Source: Paraburkholderia lycopersici
GTDB taxonomy: Bacteria > Pseudomonadota > Gammaproteobacteria > Burkholderiales > Burkholderiaceae
Length of the DNA stretch: 64,000 bases
Assembly (NCBI RefSeq): GCF_900096975.1
Contig: NZ_FMYQ01000012.1
Coordinates: 62,001-126,000, forward strand
Direction of reading: 5' to 3'
Part shown: one piece after another, positions 8,247-16,734 of the stretch
How the letters are laid out: each line of letters opens with the position of its first letter
How positions within the stretch are numbered: position 1 is the stretch's first letter
Translations under genes and position numbers: made by a program
Notes under the pieces: generated by a model
What the model saw: the letters and a program-made list of their open reading frames with translations, nothing else
Told to the model about the DNA's origin: nothing
The model's database searches: none

Positions 8247-8293
8247 CTCCCGAAGCGCGGTGAAACGCGCGGTGCAGGCCATCGCAACGCGCT

Positions 8294-9919
8294 TCACGCA
8301 TCGGCGAGACGCTGCGCCAACGCTTGCGCCGCGGCATCGGCAATCACGACCTCCACGTGCAGCCTCGCCCGCGTCAGGCCGACGAACAACAGGTTCGGCC
8401 ACAATCCGTCCGAGGGATCGAAGTCCACCTCCGTGAGCACGATCGCCGGGGCCGACTGGCCCTTGAACCGGCGCACGGTTTCGATGGTCAGGTCGCCTTC
8501 CGTGTAAAGGGGCTCCCCAAGGTCGTCGTAATCGCCCGTGAATTTCCTCAGCGTCCATACGGCCAGCGTGTCCTGCGCCAGCAGTTCCGAATGCGCCCTC
8601 CCGCGCCAGCAAAGCACGACAATGTCCTGCAGCGCGTAGCCCGATCCCAGGCACCGGCGAACCGCATCGGCCGTCGCATCCGCAACGCGCTTCCCCGAAG
8701 CGCTGCCGTAGGTCGTGAACGCCGGCTGCGTGCCGGCAAACGGCGCACACGGCGCAACCGGCTCGTCGGTCAGCCGCAGCAGGTTGATCGACTCGGCGAC
8801 CCGGCGCGGACTCCGAAAATTTTCGCGGGCCGTAATCACGACGGCATCGCCGATTTCGATCTGCGCGCGATCGGGATAGACGCATTGCTCGGGGTCTTCG
8901 AGCAGATAGATCCGCCCTTCCTCGCGCACGCGCGAAATCAGCGCCTGCACCCACGCCGCCTGCATGTCCTGCAGTTCGTCGATCACGAGTACATCGAGAT
9001 CCGGCGCGGCGCGCGCCTGCTCCTCCAGATAGCGTGTGGCGAGCGCTTCGAAGTCCGGCTCGACACGCGGCCGACTCGCGGTCTTCCAGCAAAGCTGATG
9101 GAAGCTGCTGACCTCGACGCCCGACGGCGCGAACGTGCGCATTTGATCGGCAAGCGGTCGATTGAAGCAGACGTAAGAGGCCGCCTTTTGCGCGACACAC
9201 GCCTGACGCAACAGCGTGAGCGCCAACTGGGTCTTGCCGGAACCCGCCGTGGCGCGCACATGGACGACGCCGCTCGCCACGGCGATGCGCGGAACCCATC
9301 GCGCCAGTCCGCCGGAAATCTCGCTGACACGCCTCTGGAGCGTGCCCGCCAGCGCCGAAACGTCGGGCTGGACGCGCACGCGGTCGAGCAGGAACGCGCG
9401 CACGCGCTCCCGCCGCGCATCGGGCCGGCCGGCCCCGAGCCGGCGCTGCACAAAGCCTGCGAGATCCAGGCAGTCGTCGGCGTCCGCGATGCGTTCGCGC
9501 GGATAGTCGATCGTCCCCTCGCCGCCCACCCGATAGTGCGGCAACACGAGGCAATGCAGCAGACGCACGTCGAGACCTTCAGACTTCAAGCGCTTCAGGA
9601 TCGAGCGGAACTGCCAGCCCGCCTGCTGCCCGACGTCCTTGCGCTGCGCACCGTATTGCTTGAACAAGCCGTCGCCGGTCGCCTCGATTTCGCCGGCCTT
9701 CACCTCGAGCACCGCGACGTCGCCCGCGCTGTTCACGACCACGATATCAAGCTCGCCGTGACTGTCGCGATGCGGTTCCGCGTTCGCCCAGTCGACGCGA
9801 TGGAACAATTCGTAGCTCTCGGGAAGGCCCTTCGCGAGCTGCGCGAGCACGTCGAGTTCGACCTGCTCGCCCGCGGACGTCGGATCAATTTCTGAAATGG
9901 GAGGATGAACTGTCGCCAT
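8294..9919 (-). CDS. NERD-domain nuclease fused to superfamily I (UvrD/Rep-like) helicase
   Basis: 541 residues. Residues 15-130 look like a NERD (nuclease-related) domain, with the PD-(D/E)XK-like residues Asp58, Glu72 and Lys74 in GELDIVV and VLEVKAG. Residues 210-541 are an SF1 helicase/ATPase: Walker A TAGSGKT (224-230), Walker B DELQ (314-317), a motif like ENFRSPRRV, motif V-like RRFKGQSAP and motif VI LLFVGLTRARLHV. The protein should bind and unwind DNA and may cut it. It is shorter than UvrD because the 1B/2B insertions are minimal. NERD-helicases are frequent in defence or accessory regions. It is transcribed away from the PPDK-like pair. Target and role unknown. Confidence 0.85.
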   Translation of the reverse strand: MATVHPPISEIDPTSAGEQVELDVLAQLAKGLPESYELFHRVDWANAEPHRDSHGELDIVVVNSAGDVAVLEVKAGEIEATGDGLFKQYGAQRKDVGQQAGWQFRSILKRLKSEGLDVRLLHCLVLPHYRVGGEGTIDYPRERIADADDCLDLAGFVQRRLGAGRPDARRERVRAFLLDRVRVQPDVSALAGTLQRRVSEISGGLARWVPRIAVASGVVHVRATAGSGKTQLALTLLRQACVAQKAASYVCFNRPLADQMRTFAPSGVEVSSFHQLCWKTASRPRVEPDFEALATRYLEEQARAAPDLDVLVIDELQDMQAAWVQALISRVREEGRIYLLEDPEQCVYPDRAQIEIGDAVVITARENFRSPRRVAESINLLRLTDEPVAPCAPFAGTQPAFTTYGSASGKRVADATADAVRRCLGSGYALQDIVVLCWRGRAHSELLAQDTLAVWTLRKFTGDYDDLGEPLYTEGDLTIETVRRFKGQSAPAIVLTEVDFDPSDGLWPNLLFVGLTRARLHVEVVIADAAAQALAQRLADA

Positions 9920-10345
9920 GACTGTTTCGATGGAAGCTGCACGCGGGGCATTTGTACCATCAATCGGCGAGGCTTGGCGCTCGTTTCAGGGACCGCCGCG
10001 AATGACCGAACGCACGCGTGCCGGCTATGGACATTACCTCTGCTTTTAACGGTGCAGATCGGCGAAACTTGAATGTGTCGCGCCACTTCGCGCAGCAGAC
10101 GGGGCGGTCGTGCCTCGCCGCCGCTCACGTCGATGACATCGCGCTGCCATATTTCTGCCGCAGTTCCTTGCAAGACTCGCATTGACCCGTCCGGTGGCCG
10201 GCAACGCCTCCCGGGGTCGTTCAGCCTCGTCCATTCCCCTGATTTGCGTCAAATAACCGGACGCCCTGATTGCTATCGTCGGACAGCAATTCCCGTGCTG
10301 CGAGACGTAAGCGGCTCCCAACGCTGAAACTGATCGGTGCTCCTC
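9920..10345. other. Divergent intergenic region with a palindrome
   Basis: This 426-bp gap separates the NERD-helicase start from the PhoU-like gene start and must hold both promoters. The clearest element is ATTGCT-N10-AGCAAT (10269-10290), an inverted repeat 56 bp before the PhoU-like gene that could be an operator. No convincing open frame of its own was seen. Confidence 0.5.
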
Positions 10346-12292
10346 ATGCGAAAAACCGAAGCGCTCACCGCAATGGGGCAGCATGGTCTGCTGCTTCCCG
10401 CCCGCATCAAGGCCGCGCTCGCGGCGAACGACCGGTTGAAGGTCTATCTCAGCGTCCTGCAATGCGCCGTCACGCACGCCGGTCAGCCTGAAAACGATTT
10501 CCTCCGGCTCGATGCCGAGCTCGCGGCCGCGGGCGTCGACCTGCCATGGCTGCGCGACATGCCGTCGTCGGCCCAGTTGCTCGACGGGGACGTTGTCCTG
10601 CAGGAATGCGAACGTCTGGTAGCCGCGCTCGCGCAGGATCTCCAGATCATGTGCAAGCCGCTGGATGCCACCGGCCCCGGCGACGACGCACTGCGCGAGC
10701 GGGCCGAACGATGGCAGACATGGTTCGCAAGCTTCCGCGGCCAGCGCCTGACACCGACGCAGGTGAACAAGTTCGTCAGCGGCGACCGCACCGCCGACGG
10801 CGACAGCCTTCATGTGCTCGTCATGGACCTGCATCGGCGGATCAACCAGCTGGCGAACGAAATTTCGAGCGAAGAAATCGACGGCGCGCACGTCTGGCAT
10901 CTCGAAGCGGAGGACCGCCCGCGCGTGGCCGCGTTCATGCGCGGTCTCAATCGCACGGCGCCGTTGAGGTTCGATCATCCGGGGCTCGACACCGCGGCGA
11001 CGAGAGACGGCCAGCGGCTCATCCTTCAAAACGACATCGGCGAAAACGACGTCCACGTGCTCGTCCTCCACGTCGAAGGCCGGGCAATCACGCTGTCGTA
11101 TTCCGATCTGCATTCCGGGCGCTTCGACTTCTTCAAGACGCTGCTCGCGCCGCTCGGGATGCAGTGGGAGGAAATCGCGTCGCGCGCCAATGCCGCGCTG
11201 AACGCCGGAAAGCCTTACACGTTCGGAACCGGACGGCTCGCATGCGGCGACGATGCGCAGCTCGACGCCGCGCTCGAGACGATAGGCGCCAACATCGTTT
11301 TCCTGATCGACTGGAACCGCGCGCGCAAACGCCTTTTGCCGTTCGTGAGCAAGCGCGCGGCGATTGCGGTCCTGCTCGACGCCGCCCGCGCCGAATGCGG
11401 GCACATGGCGTGGCTGAAAGCCGGCGCCGAAACGCTGATCTACGCGGCGATGCAGGCGGCGGGCGGCGGCGCCTTCCGGATCGGCGACCGCCTCGACGCG
11501 ATACTCGGCGAAGCGGACGCGAAGGCGTTCCTGCTCGAAACGATGGAAACGGCCTGCCGCACGCAGCGCCAGGGGCAGCCCATCGCGCTCGTCGCCGACG
11601 AGACACGTCTTCTGATCGGCAAACGCGTGCGGCAGCACACGAGCGGGTTCGATCTGCTCGACGAGCACGCGGGATATTGCCACGCGCTCGCGCAAAGCAT
11701 CTGCGACGGTCTCATGCTCGACGCGCTCGGCATACCGGGGGCGGCACGCGACCTGGCGGCGCGCGCGAAGCTCTGGGAGCGGCAGGCCGACCATCTCGTG
11801 ATGCGGGCGCGCGATCAGGCCTCGCGCCAGCCGCAGTGGGAACCGTTCGGGCAACTGGTCGAGCTGTCCGACGACATCGCCGACGCCCTTGAAGAAGCCG
11901 CTTTCCTGATGAGCCTGATCGCCGACGGTCACATGCAGGGCTGGAATCGCGACGTGCACGAGTCCGTGAGCCGCCTAGCCGACGCCGTGCTGTACGCCAC
12001 GCAGGAACACGTCAAGGCGCTTGCCATCGCACGCTCGCTATCGGCGACCAGCGACGCGAGCGATAGCGACGCGTTCCTCGCCGCCTCGTGGAACGTGCTG
12101 CGCTCGGAGCGCGAATGCGACGAGCTTCTGCGTACGGGGCGCCGCGCGATCCTCGGCGCCATCAGCGATGCGCCGGCCCTGATGCTCGCCAACGATCTCG
12201 CCTGCGCGCTCGAGCTCGCGTCGGATCGCCTGCTCGTCGCGGGATACGCACTGCGCGCTGTCGCGTTCGGCCGAACGGAGGCAAAAGCATGA
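10346..12292 (+). CDS. Large protein with C-terminal PhoU-like helical domain, partner of the PPDK-like protein
   Basis: 648 residues, mostly predicted helical. The last third (about 470-648) looks like a PhoU/DUF47-type bundle: repeated acidic E/D-x-x-x-D helices such as WERQADHLVMRAR, LVELSDDIADALEEA, RSERECDEL and LELASDRLL, which in PhoU bind metal clusters. The first 460 residues (with GRFDFFKTLL and IVFLIDWNRARKRLLP) match no family I recognise. The ATG at 10346 is preferred over the GTG at 10337; no strong ribosome-binding site is visible. It overlaps the next gene by ATGA, implying tight coupling. It could supply the substrate-binding or phospho-acceptor part of the PPDK-like enzyme (inference). 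Confidence 0.6.
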   Translation: MRKTEALTAMGQHGLLLPARIKAALAANDRLKVYLSVLQCAVTHAGQPENDFLRLDAELAAAGVDLPWLRDMPSSAQLLDGDVVLQECERLVAALAQDLQIMCKPLDATGPGDDALRERAERWQTWFASFRGQRLTPTQVNKFVSGDRTADGDSLHVLVMDLHRRINQLANEISSEEIDGAHVWHLEAEDRPRVAAFMRGLNRTAPLRFDHPGLDTAATRDGQRLILQNDIGENDVHVLVLHVEGRAITLSYSDLHSGRFDFFKTLLAPLGMQWEEIASRANAALNAGKPYTFGTGRLACGDDAQLDAALETIGANIVFLIDWNRARKRLLPFVSKRAAIAVLLDAARAECGHMAWLKAGAETLIYAAMQAAGGGAFRIGDRLDAILGEADAKAFLLETMETACRTQRQGQPIALVADETRLLIGKRVRQHTSGFDLLDEHAGYCHALAQSICDGLMLDALGIPGAARDLAARAKLWERQADHLVMRARDQASRQPQWEPFGQLVELSDDIADALEEAAFLMSLIADGHMQGWNRDVHESVSRLADAVLYATQEHVKALAIARSLSATSDASDSDAFLAASWNVLRSERECDELLRTGRRAILGAISDAPALMLANDLACALELASDRLLVAGYALRAVAFGRTEAKA

Positions 12293-13917
12293 GCACCCAA
12301 CGAGAAGACGCCGCGTCGGCGCTGCCCGACCATCTCTACCTGATCGGCTGCGACGCCGGTTCGCCGCAGCGCCCGCTGCCCGCCGACGTATCGGCGCAGA
12401 TGCTGGGATTCAAGGCGTTCAACCTGCTGAAGATGGCGGCGCTCGGGCTGCGCGTGCCGCCCGCTTTCGTGCTCGGCACGCCTTATTGCGGCAGCGACGA
12501 GATGCGGGCGCGCGCGACCGGCGCAAGCGTCTGGCGCGCCGGGATATCCAGGCTCGAACGCGCCACGGGACGGCGCTTCGGCGATCCGCGCGTGCCGCTG
12601 TTCGTCTCGGTGCGATCGGGCGCGCCGGTGTCGATGCCGGGGATGATGGACACGCTGCTCAACATCGGCCTGTGCGAGCGCACGCTAGGCGGGCTGCTGC
12701 GCCAGACCGGCAATCCGCGGCTCGCCTGGGACACCTATCGACGTTTGATACGGGCTTGGGGTGAACTCGTTTCGGGCGTGCCCGAGCATGCATTCGACGA
12801 GGAATACAAACGCATCGCCGGCTCGCGTGACGAGCGCTCGCTCGATTTCACGGAACTGCGTACGCTCGCGCATCGTTACCTCGCCGTGCATGAAAGCGAA
12901 ACCGGCAAGCCGTTTCCGCAAGATCCCGCGGCGCAACTCGAAGCGGCCATCTCGCAGGTGCTCGCGAGCTGGCATTCGGACCGGGCGTGCGAGTACCGGC
13001 GCCAGTTCGGACTCGACGACACGCCGGGAACGGCCGTCACGGTTCAGACGATGGTATTCGGCAACGCGGGCGGCCGCTCGGGGGCCGGCGTCGCGTTCAC
13101 GCGCAGTCCGCTCGACGGCGAGCCGGCCCTCTGGGCCGATTTTCTTTTCAACGCACAAGGCGAGGACGTGGTGTCGGGCCGGCGCGTCGCGCGAGGGCAC
13201 GAAACGCTCGCCCAGGCACTGCCGCCGGTCTGGACGGCGCTCCGCGACAGCGCCGCCGCGCTCGAACGCGCGCTCGGCGATATGCAGGACATCGAATTCA
13301 CCGTGCAGGACGGCCAGCTCTACCTGCTGCAGACGCGCGCCGGAAAGCGGTCGGCGCGAGCGGCGGCGCGCATTGCGCTCGACATGCTCGACGAAGGGCT
13401 CATTACGGCCAACGTCGCGAGGGAGCGCACGGCGTCGCTCGATCTGGCGAGCCTCGTGACGGTTCGCCTCGCAAACGAAGACGGCCAGACGGCGACGCCT
13501 CTCGCCCACGCGGCAAGCGGAAACGTCGGCGTGACGAGCGGCGAGATCGCCCTCGATACGAAGCGCGCAATCGAACGAGGCGCGCAAGGCGCTGTCGTGC
13601 TGCTGAGGCAGGACGCCGATACGGCGGACATCGCAGCGTTGCAGGCTTCGACAGGCCTGCTGACGAGAAACGGCACGCGCACCGCGCATGCAGCCGTCGT
13701 CGCGCGGCAGATGGGCAAGGTGTGCCTCGTAGGCTGCCCCGATCTCGTCATCGACGAGGTCGCGCGCAGCGTCAGATTCGGCGACACCACGCTGCGCGAG
13801 GGCGATCCGGTCACGCTCGACGGCGACACCGGCGCCGTATATGCGGGCGCGATGCAAACCGTCACCGAACCGCTGGTGGATTTGCAGCAACGGCTGCTGC
13901 GGCTAAGGAGCCAGTGA
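12289..13917 (+). CDS. Pyruvate phosphate dikinase-like protein without the PEP/pyruvate barrel
   Basis: 542 residues against about 880 for true PPDK. The N-terminal ATP-grasp part is clear: FKAFNLLKMAALGLRVPPAF near the start, SVRSGAPVSMPGMMDTLLN (about 106-124), VQTMVFGN and QDIEFTVQDGQLYLLQTR. The swivelling phosphohistidine domain is present, with His467 in TRTAHAAVVARQMG, although the usual GGMTS before it is NGTRT. The chain then ends at LRSQ, so the C-terminal TIM barrel that binds PEP/pyruvate is absent. It can probably take phosphate from ATP onto His467 but needs another acceptor. The start ATG overlaps the stop of the PhoU-like gene (ATGA). Enzymes of this layout with a different third domain include rifampin phosphotransferase. 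Confidence 0.8.
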   Translation: MSTQREDAASALPDHLYLIGCDAGSPQRPLPADVSAQMLGFKAFNLLKMAALGLRVPPAFVLGTPYCGSDEMRARATGASVWRAGISRLERATGRRFGDPRVPLFVSVRSGAPVSMPGMMDTLLNIGLCERTLGGLLRQTGNPRLAWDTYRRLIRAWGELVSGVPEHAFDEEYKRIAGSRDERSLDFTELRTLAHRYLAVHESETGKPFPQDPAAQLEAAISQVLASWHSDRACEYRRQFGLDDTPGTAVTVQTMVFGNAGGRSGAGVAFTRSPLDGEPALWADFLFNAQGEDVVSGRRVARGHETLAQALPPVWTALRDSAAALERALGDMQDIEFTVQDGQLYLLQTRAGKRSARAAARIALDMLDEGLITANVARERTASLDLASLVTVRLANEDGQTATPLAHAASGNVGVTSGEIALDTKRAIERGAQGAVVLLRQDADTADIAALQASTGLLTRNGTRTAHAAVVARQMGKVCLVGCPDLVIDEVARSVRFGDTTLREGDPVTLDGDTGAVYAGAMQTVTEPLVDLQQRLLRLRSQ

Positions 13918-14162
13918 CGAGTTCCGTCCTCCCGGTACGTCGGGCCGGGAGGACGCGAGAGCGCTCGCACGCCCGAACCATTGCCGGGATCGCGGCGCCG
14001 CGACTTCAACGCCTGATGCGGGCACGCCTGTGCTCATCCGGTGCGAGTGCATCGTCGCCTGCGAGCCAATCGCATCGCAACAGATTCCATGCAGCACCGC
14101 GGCTGCCAATCCAGTCCGCTCGCATCGGCAACCCCGTTGTACAGGGCGCCCCTCCTCGGGAT

Positions 14163-14948
14163 TCAAAGCCCGGTATCGCTGTGCCAGACCGCCGACGGCA
14201 TCGGCAAGCCTTTAAAAAGCGGCGCAGCCGACGTCACGAGATCGCGCGACTGCGCCCGATCGAGCCGCCAGAGCAATTGCCGTAAATGCTGTCCCGAATG
14301 CCACGCGGTTCTTTCGAGAAACTGCCGGTTGGTTTGCCGATCGTAGTAGACGTCGGCCAGATCGTCCCACGGATAGGCCGCGAGATGCGCGTCGAACCAG
14401 GCCGACACGCGCCCGATCACATCGGCGCCGTACGCGGCCAGTCCTTCGCGCGTCGCGATATCGGGCAGCGGCAGACGCGCGTACGATTCGAATACGACAG
14501 GTTGCCCATTGTCGTGTTCGAGAAATACTTCCGCTACGCTGAACACGTGATAAGCCAGATCGGAAAACGACCGTTTGCCATCGGGAATTTCCTCGCCCAG
14601 CATGATCGCGTCGAATAGCAGAACGGCCTCGCGTGCCCGTTCGAGAATACGAACGAGCCGCGCTGCGAGCACGTCGGTGGTCAGCGAAACGCGCGCTTCG
14701 AACTCGATCCCGCAAAGCCTCGCAACGTCCGCAAGCGCCTGGCCGTCCACCCAGTCATCGCCTTTCGCGACGATCGGCACGCGCCGGACGCCGAGCGCGC
14801 CGAGATCCGACACGGCGGTTGGATCGGTCTGAATATTGCGCGAGCGATACGCGACGCCATGCTGGCTCAGGTATTCCTTGACGCGCAGACAACTGCTGCA
14901 GCCCGGCGCCCAATAAACGGTCACGTCGGAGCCCGTTTGCGTTTCCAT
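14163..14948 (-). CDS. Glutaredoxin-like domain fused to a DinB-like helical domain
   Basis: 261 residues. Residues 8-85 are a glutaredoxin/NrdH-type thioredoxin fold with the redox pair CSSC (Cys17, Cys20) and a VRRVPIV cis-Pro segment. Residues about 95-255 look like a DinB/YfiT-type four-helix bundle, with histidines spread as in metal-binding members (for example AYHVFSV and ERTAWHSGQHLRQL). The ATG at 14948 has AAAGGTGA 7 bp upstream; the longer frame is not used. It lies 123 bp after the DUF35 gene on the same strand and may be co-transcribed with the thiolase pair. A mycothiol- or glutathione-like transferase/isomerase acting on a pathway intermediate is possible but unproven. Confidence 0.75.
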   Translation of the reverse strand: METQTGSDVTVYWAPGCSSCLRVKEYLSQHGVAYRSRNIQTDPTAVSDLGALGVRRVPIVAKGDDWVDGQALADVARLCGIEFEARVSLTTDVLAARLVRILERAREAVLLFDAIMLGEEIPDGKRSFSDLAYHVFSVAEVFLEHDNGQPVVFESYARLPLPDIATREGLAAYGADVIGRVSAWFDAHLAAYPWDDLADVYYDRQTNRQFLERTAWHSGQHLRQLLWRLDRAQSRDLVTSAAPLFKGLPMPSAVWHSDTGL

Positions 14949-15071
14949 ATCATTCACCTTTCGCGGCGCGAACGGCCTGCACGATGTCCGCCGTTGCGCG
15001 CCGCGCCTGCTGTGAATATCACCGAACCCGGTCGATCGACTCATCCGGTCGCATCGACTGAACCGTTCGCG

Positions 15072-15527
15072 TCAGCTCTCCACTTCGAACCAGAGATCGG
15101 AGATATCGCCCTTGCGTTGCGGCGCGAAGTGGGTCATGACCCGTGTGCCGACCGCGAGGCGCGCGGCAGCCGCCTTTGGATCGGACAGATCGACGCCGCG
15201 AAAGAATCCGCCCAGCGCGGTATCGGCGCCGTCGAGCCGCACATAGCCAAACGCATAGGGCGGGTCCGGCAGATGCTTGAACGATTCGTAGACGATCGTG
15301 AACGTCTCGATCACGCCGCCTGGCCCGACCTCGACCCACTCGGCCGTCGGTTCGAGCGTCTGATCCGAAAACGCGCGCGGCGGCACCAGCACGCGCCCCG
15401 ATTGCGGACAGCGCCGCCCGTACAGCTTGCCGTGATCGCGCAATTGCACGTAAAACCAGCTCGCGGTTTCGCCGAGCGCGTGCTGATAGGTGATGTTCCA
15501 GGTCTCCGTGCGTGTCAGCAGTTCCAT
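15072..15527 (-). CDS. Zn-ribbon/OB-fold (DUF35) acyl-CoA-associated protein
   Basis: 151 residues matching the DUF35 OB-fold family that partners thiolases. Residues 10-50 correspond to the rubredoxin-like ribbon, here degenerate: GRRCPQSGRVLVPPRAF keeps one Cys where the family normally has two CxxC pairs. Residues about 60-150 are the OB-fold (GVIETFTIVYESF, YAFGYVRLDGAD, GTRVMTHFAP). Such proteins bind beside thiolase-like subunits and are thought to channel or position acyl-CoA. The start at 15527 has AGGAG 8 bp upstream. It lies 28 bp downstream of the catalytic-looking thiolase, so the three genes probably encode one complex. Confidence 0.85.
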   Translation of the reverse strand: MELLTRTETWNITYQHALGETASWFYVQLRDHGKLYGRRCPQSGRVLVPPRAFSDQTLEPTAEWVEVGPGGVIETFTIVYESFKHLPDPPYAFGYVRLDGADTALGGFFRGVDLSDPKAAAARLAVGTRVMTHFAPQRKGDISDLWFEVES

Positions 15528-15555
15528 CGTCCGTACTCCTATATTGATTCGAATG

Positions 15556-16734
15556 TCATGCTTCGACAACCGCGGTGCCGAAGAATTGATGATCGCCGCC
15601 GTTGCCGCTCGCGATGCCGATCCGCGCGCCCTTTACCTGATGCTCGCCGGCGCGCCCCCAGACTTGCAGCGCCGCCTCGGCCACGCGCACCATCGCCGTC
15701 ACCGCAATCGCGTTGGCGCACAGCGTGCCGCCCGACGGATTGACCGGCAACGCGCCGCCGAGCGAAAACGCGCCCTCGCGCAGCGGCCCCGGCGCTTTGC
15801 CGACCGGCGCGAGCCCGGCGGCCTCGATCGCGTGCAGTTCCGTGTTGCTGAACGGCGCGTAGAGTTCCGCGACGTGAACCTGCGACACAGGATGCGTGAT
15901 TCCCGCCATGCGATAGGCGCGCGCGAACGAATCGGCCAATGCGTGCGCGTTCGCGTGATCGGCCACCTGGCCGCGGCCCATCCGGTCGCCGATGTAGTAG
16001 CTCTCGGAGCAGTTGCCGATGCCGGTGATCCACACGGCGTCGAGATGGTTGTCGCGAATGTAGTCCTCCGAAGCAAGAATCAGCGCGCAGCCGCCGCTCG
16101 ACTGCGGACACGCGTCGAACAGCTTGATCGGCCACGCGATGTAGCGCGACGCCATGACTTCCTCGATCGTCGTGGGCTTGCGCAAATGCGCGTTCGGATT
16201 GAGCGCGGCGTGCGCGCGGTTCTTCACCGTCACGCGCGCGAAATCCTCTTCGGTCGCGCCGTAAAGGTGCATGTAGCGAACCGCCGACATTGCCAGCATC
16301 GAGATCGTCCCGAGCGGCAAAGCGCGTTCGTAGGTCGGGTCCCAGATCTTGTTGAGAACGGTCTGCGAATCGCCGCATTCGCCGACCTTGTCCGCGCCCG
16401 CCGTCAACACGACGTCGCACGCGCCCGACGCGATGTGCTGATGCGCGGCCGCAACGCACGAAATACCCGTCGAGCCGCCGGTATTGATCCGCATGAACGG
16501 CTTGTAGCGCGCGCCCACCGGATCGACGCCGAGGCGCTCCGCGTTGCCGATGCCGAGCAGCGCATCGGGCGCGAGCGAATAGACGACGCCGTCGATCGCG
16601 TCGAATTCGAGCTGCGCGTCGTGCATCGCGAGCGTCACCGCCTCGCGCACGAGTTCCGGATAGCTCGCGTCCGCACGGCCCGCCTTGAACGCCGACTGGC
16701 CGATGCCGATAATTCCCACCCTGCGGCCGCTCAT
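15556..16734 (-). CDS. Thiolase-like protein (SCP2-type) retaining the Cys nucleophile
   Basis: 392 residues of the SCP2-thiolase/lipid-transfer family. The nucleophile Cys93 lies in NTGGSTGISCVAAAHQHI. The C-terminal part keeps HVAELYAPFSNTELHA and VNPSGGT, but the GHPxGATG motif that normally follows is replaced by ANAIAVTA, so the second catalytic His is missing. It presumably performs thiolysis or a Claisen/retro-Claisen step on an acyl-CoA together with its neighbours. The start ATG overlaps the upstream gene's stop (ATGA, 16731-16734). The gene pair plus DUF35 is a common arrangement in steroid, aromatic and ketone degradation. Confidence 0.85.
   Translation of the reverse strand: MSGRRVGIIGIGQSAFKAGRADASYPELVREAVTLAMHDAQLEFDAIDGVVYSLAPDALLGIGNAERLGVDPVGARYKPFMRINTGGSTGISCVAAAHQHIASGACDVVLTAGADKVGECGDSQTVLNKIWDPTYERALPLGTISMLAMSAVRYMHLYGATEEDFARVTVKNRAHAALNPNAHLRKPTTIEEVMASRYIAWPIKLFDACPQSSGGCALILASEDYIRDNHLDAVWITGIGNCSESYYIGDRMGRGQVADHANAHALADSFARAYRMAGITHPVSQVHVAELYAPFSNTELHAIEAAGLAPVGKAPGPLREGAFSLGGALPVNPSGGTLCANAIAVTAMVRVAEAALQVWGRAGEHQVKGARIGIASGNGGDHQFFGTAVVEA

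Noticed and set aside
8324..9895. 523-codon plus-strand frame opposite the NERD-helicase gene
   Set aside because: Antisense shadow; the minus strand shows all helicase motifs.
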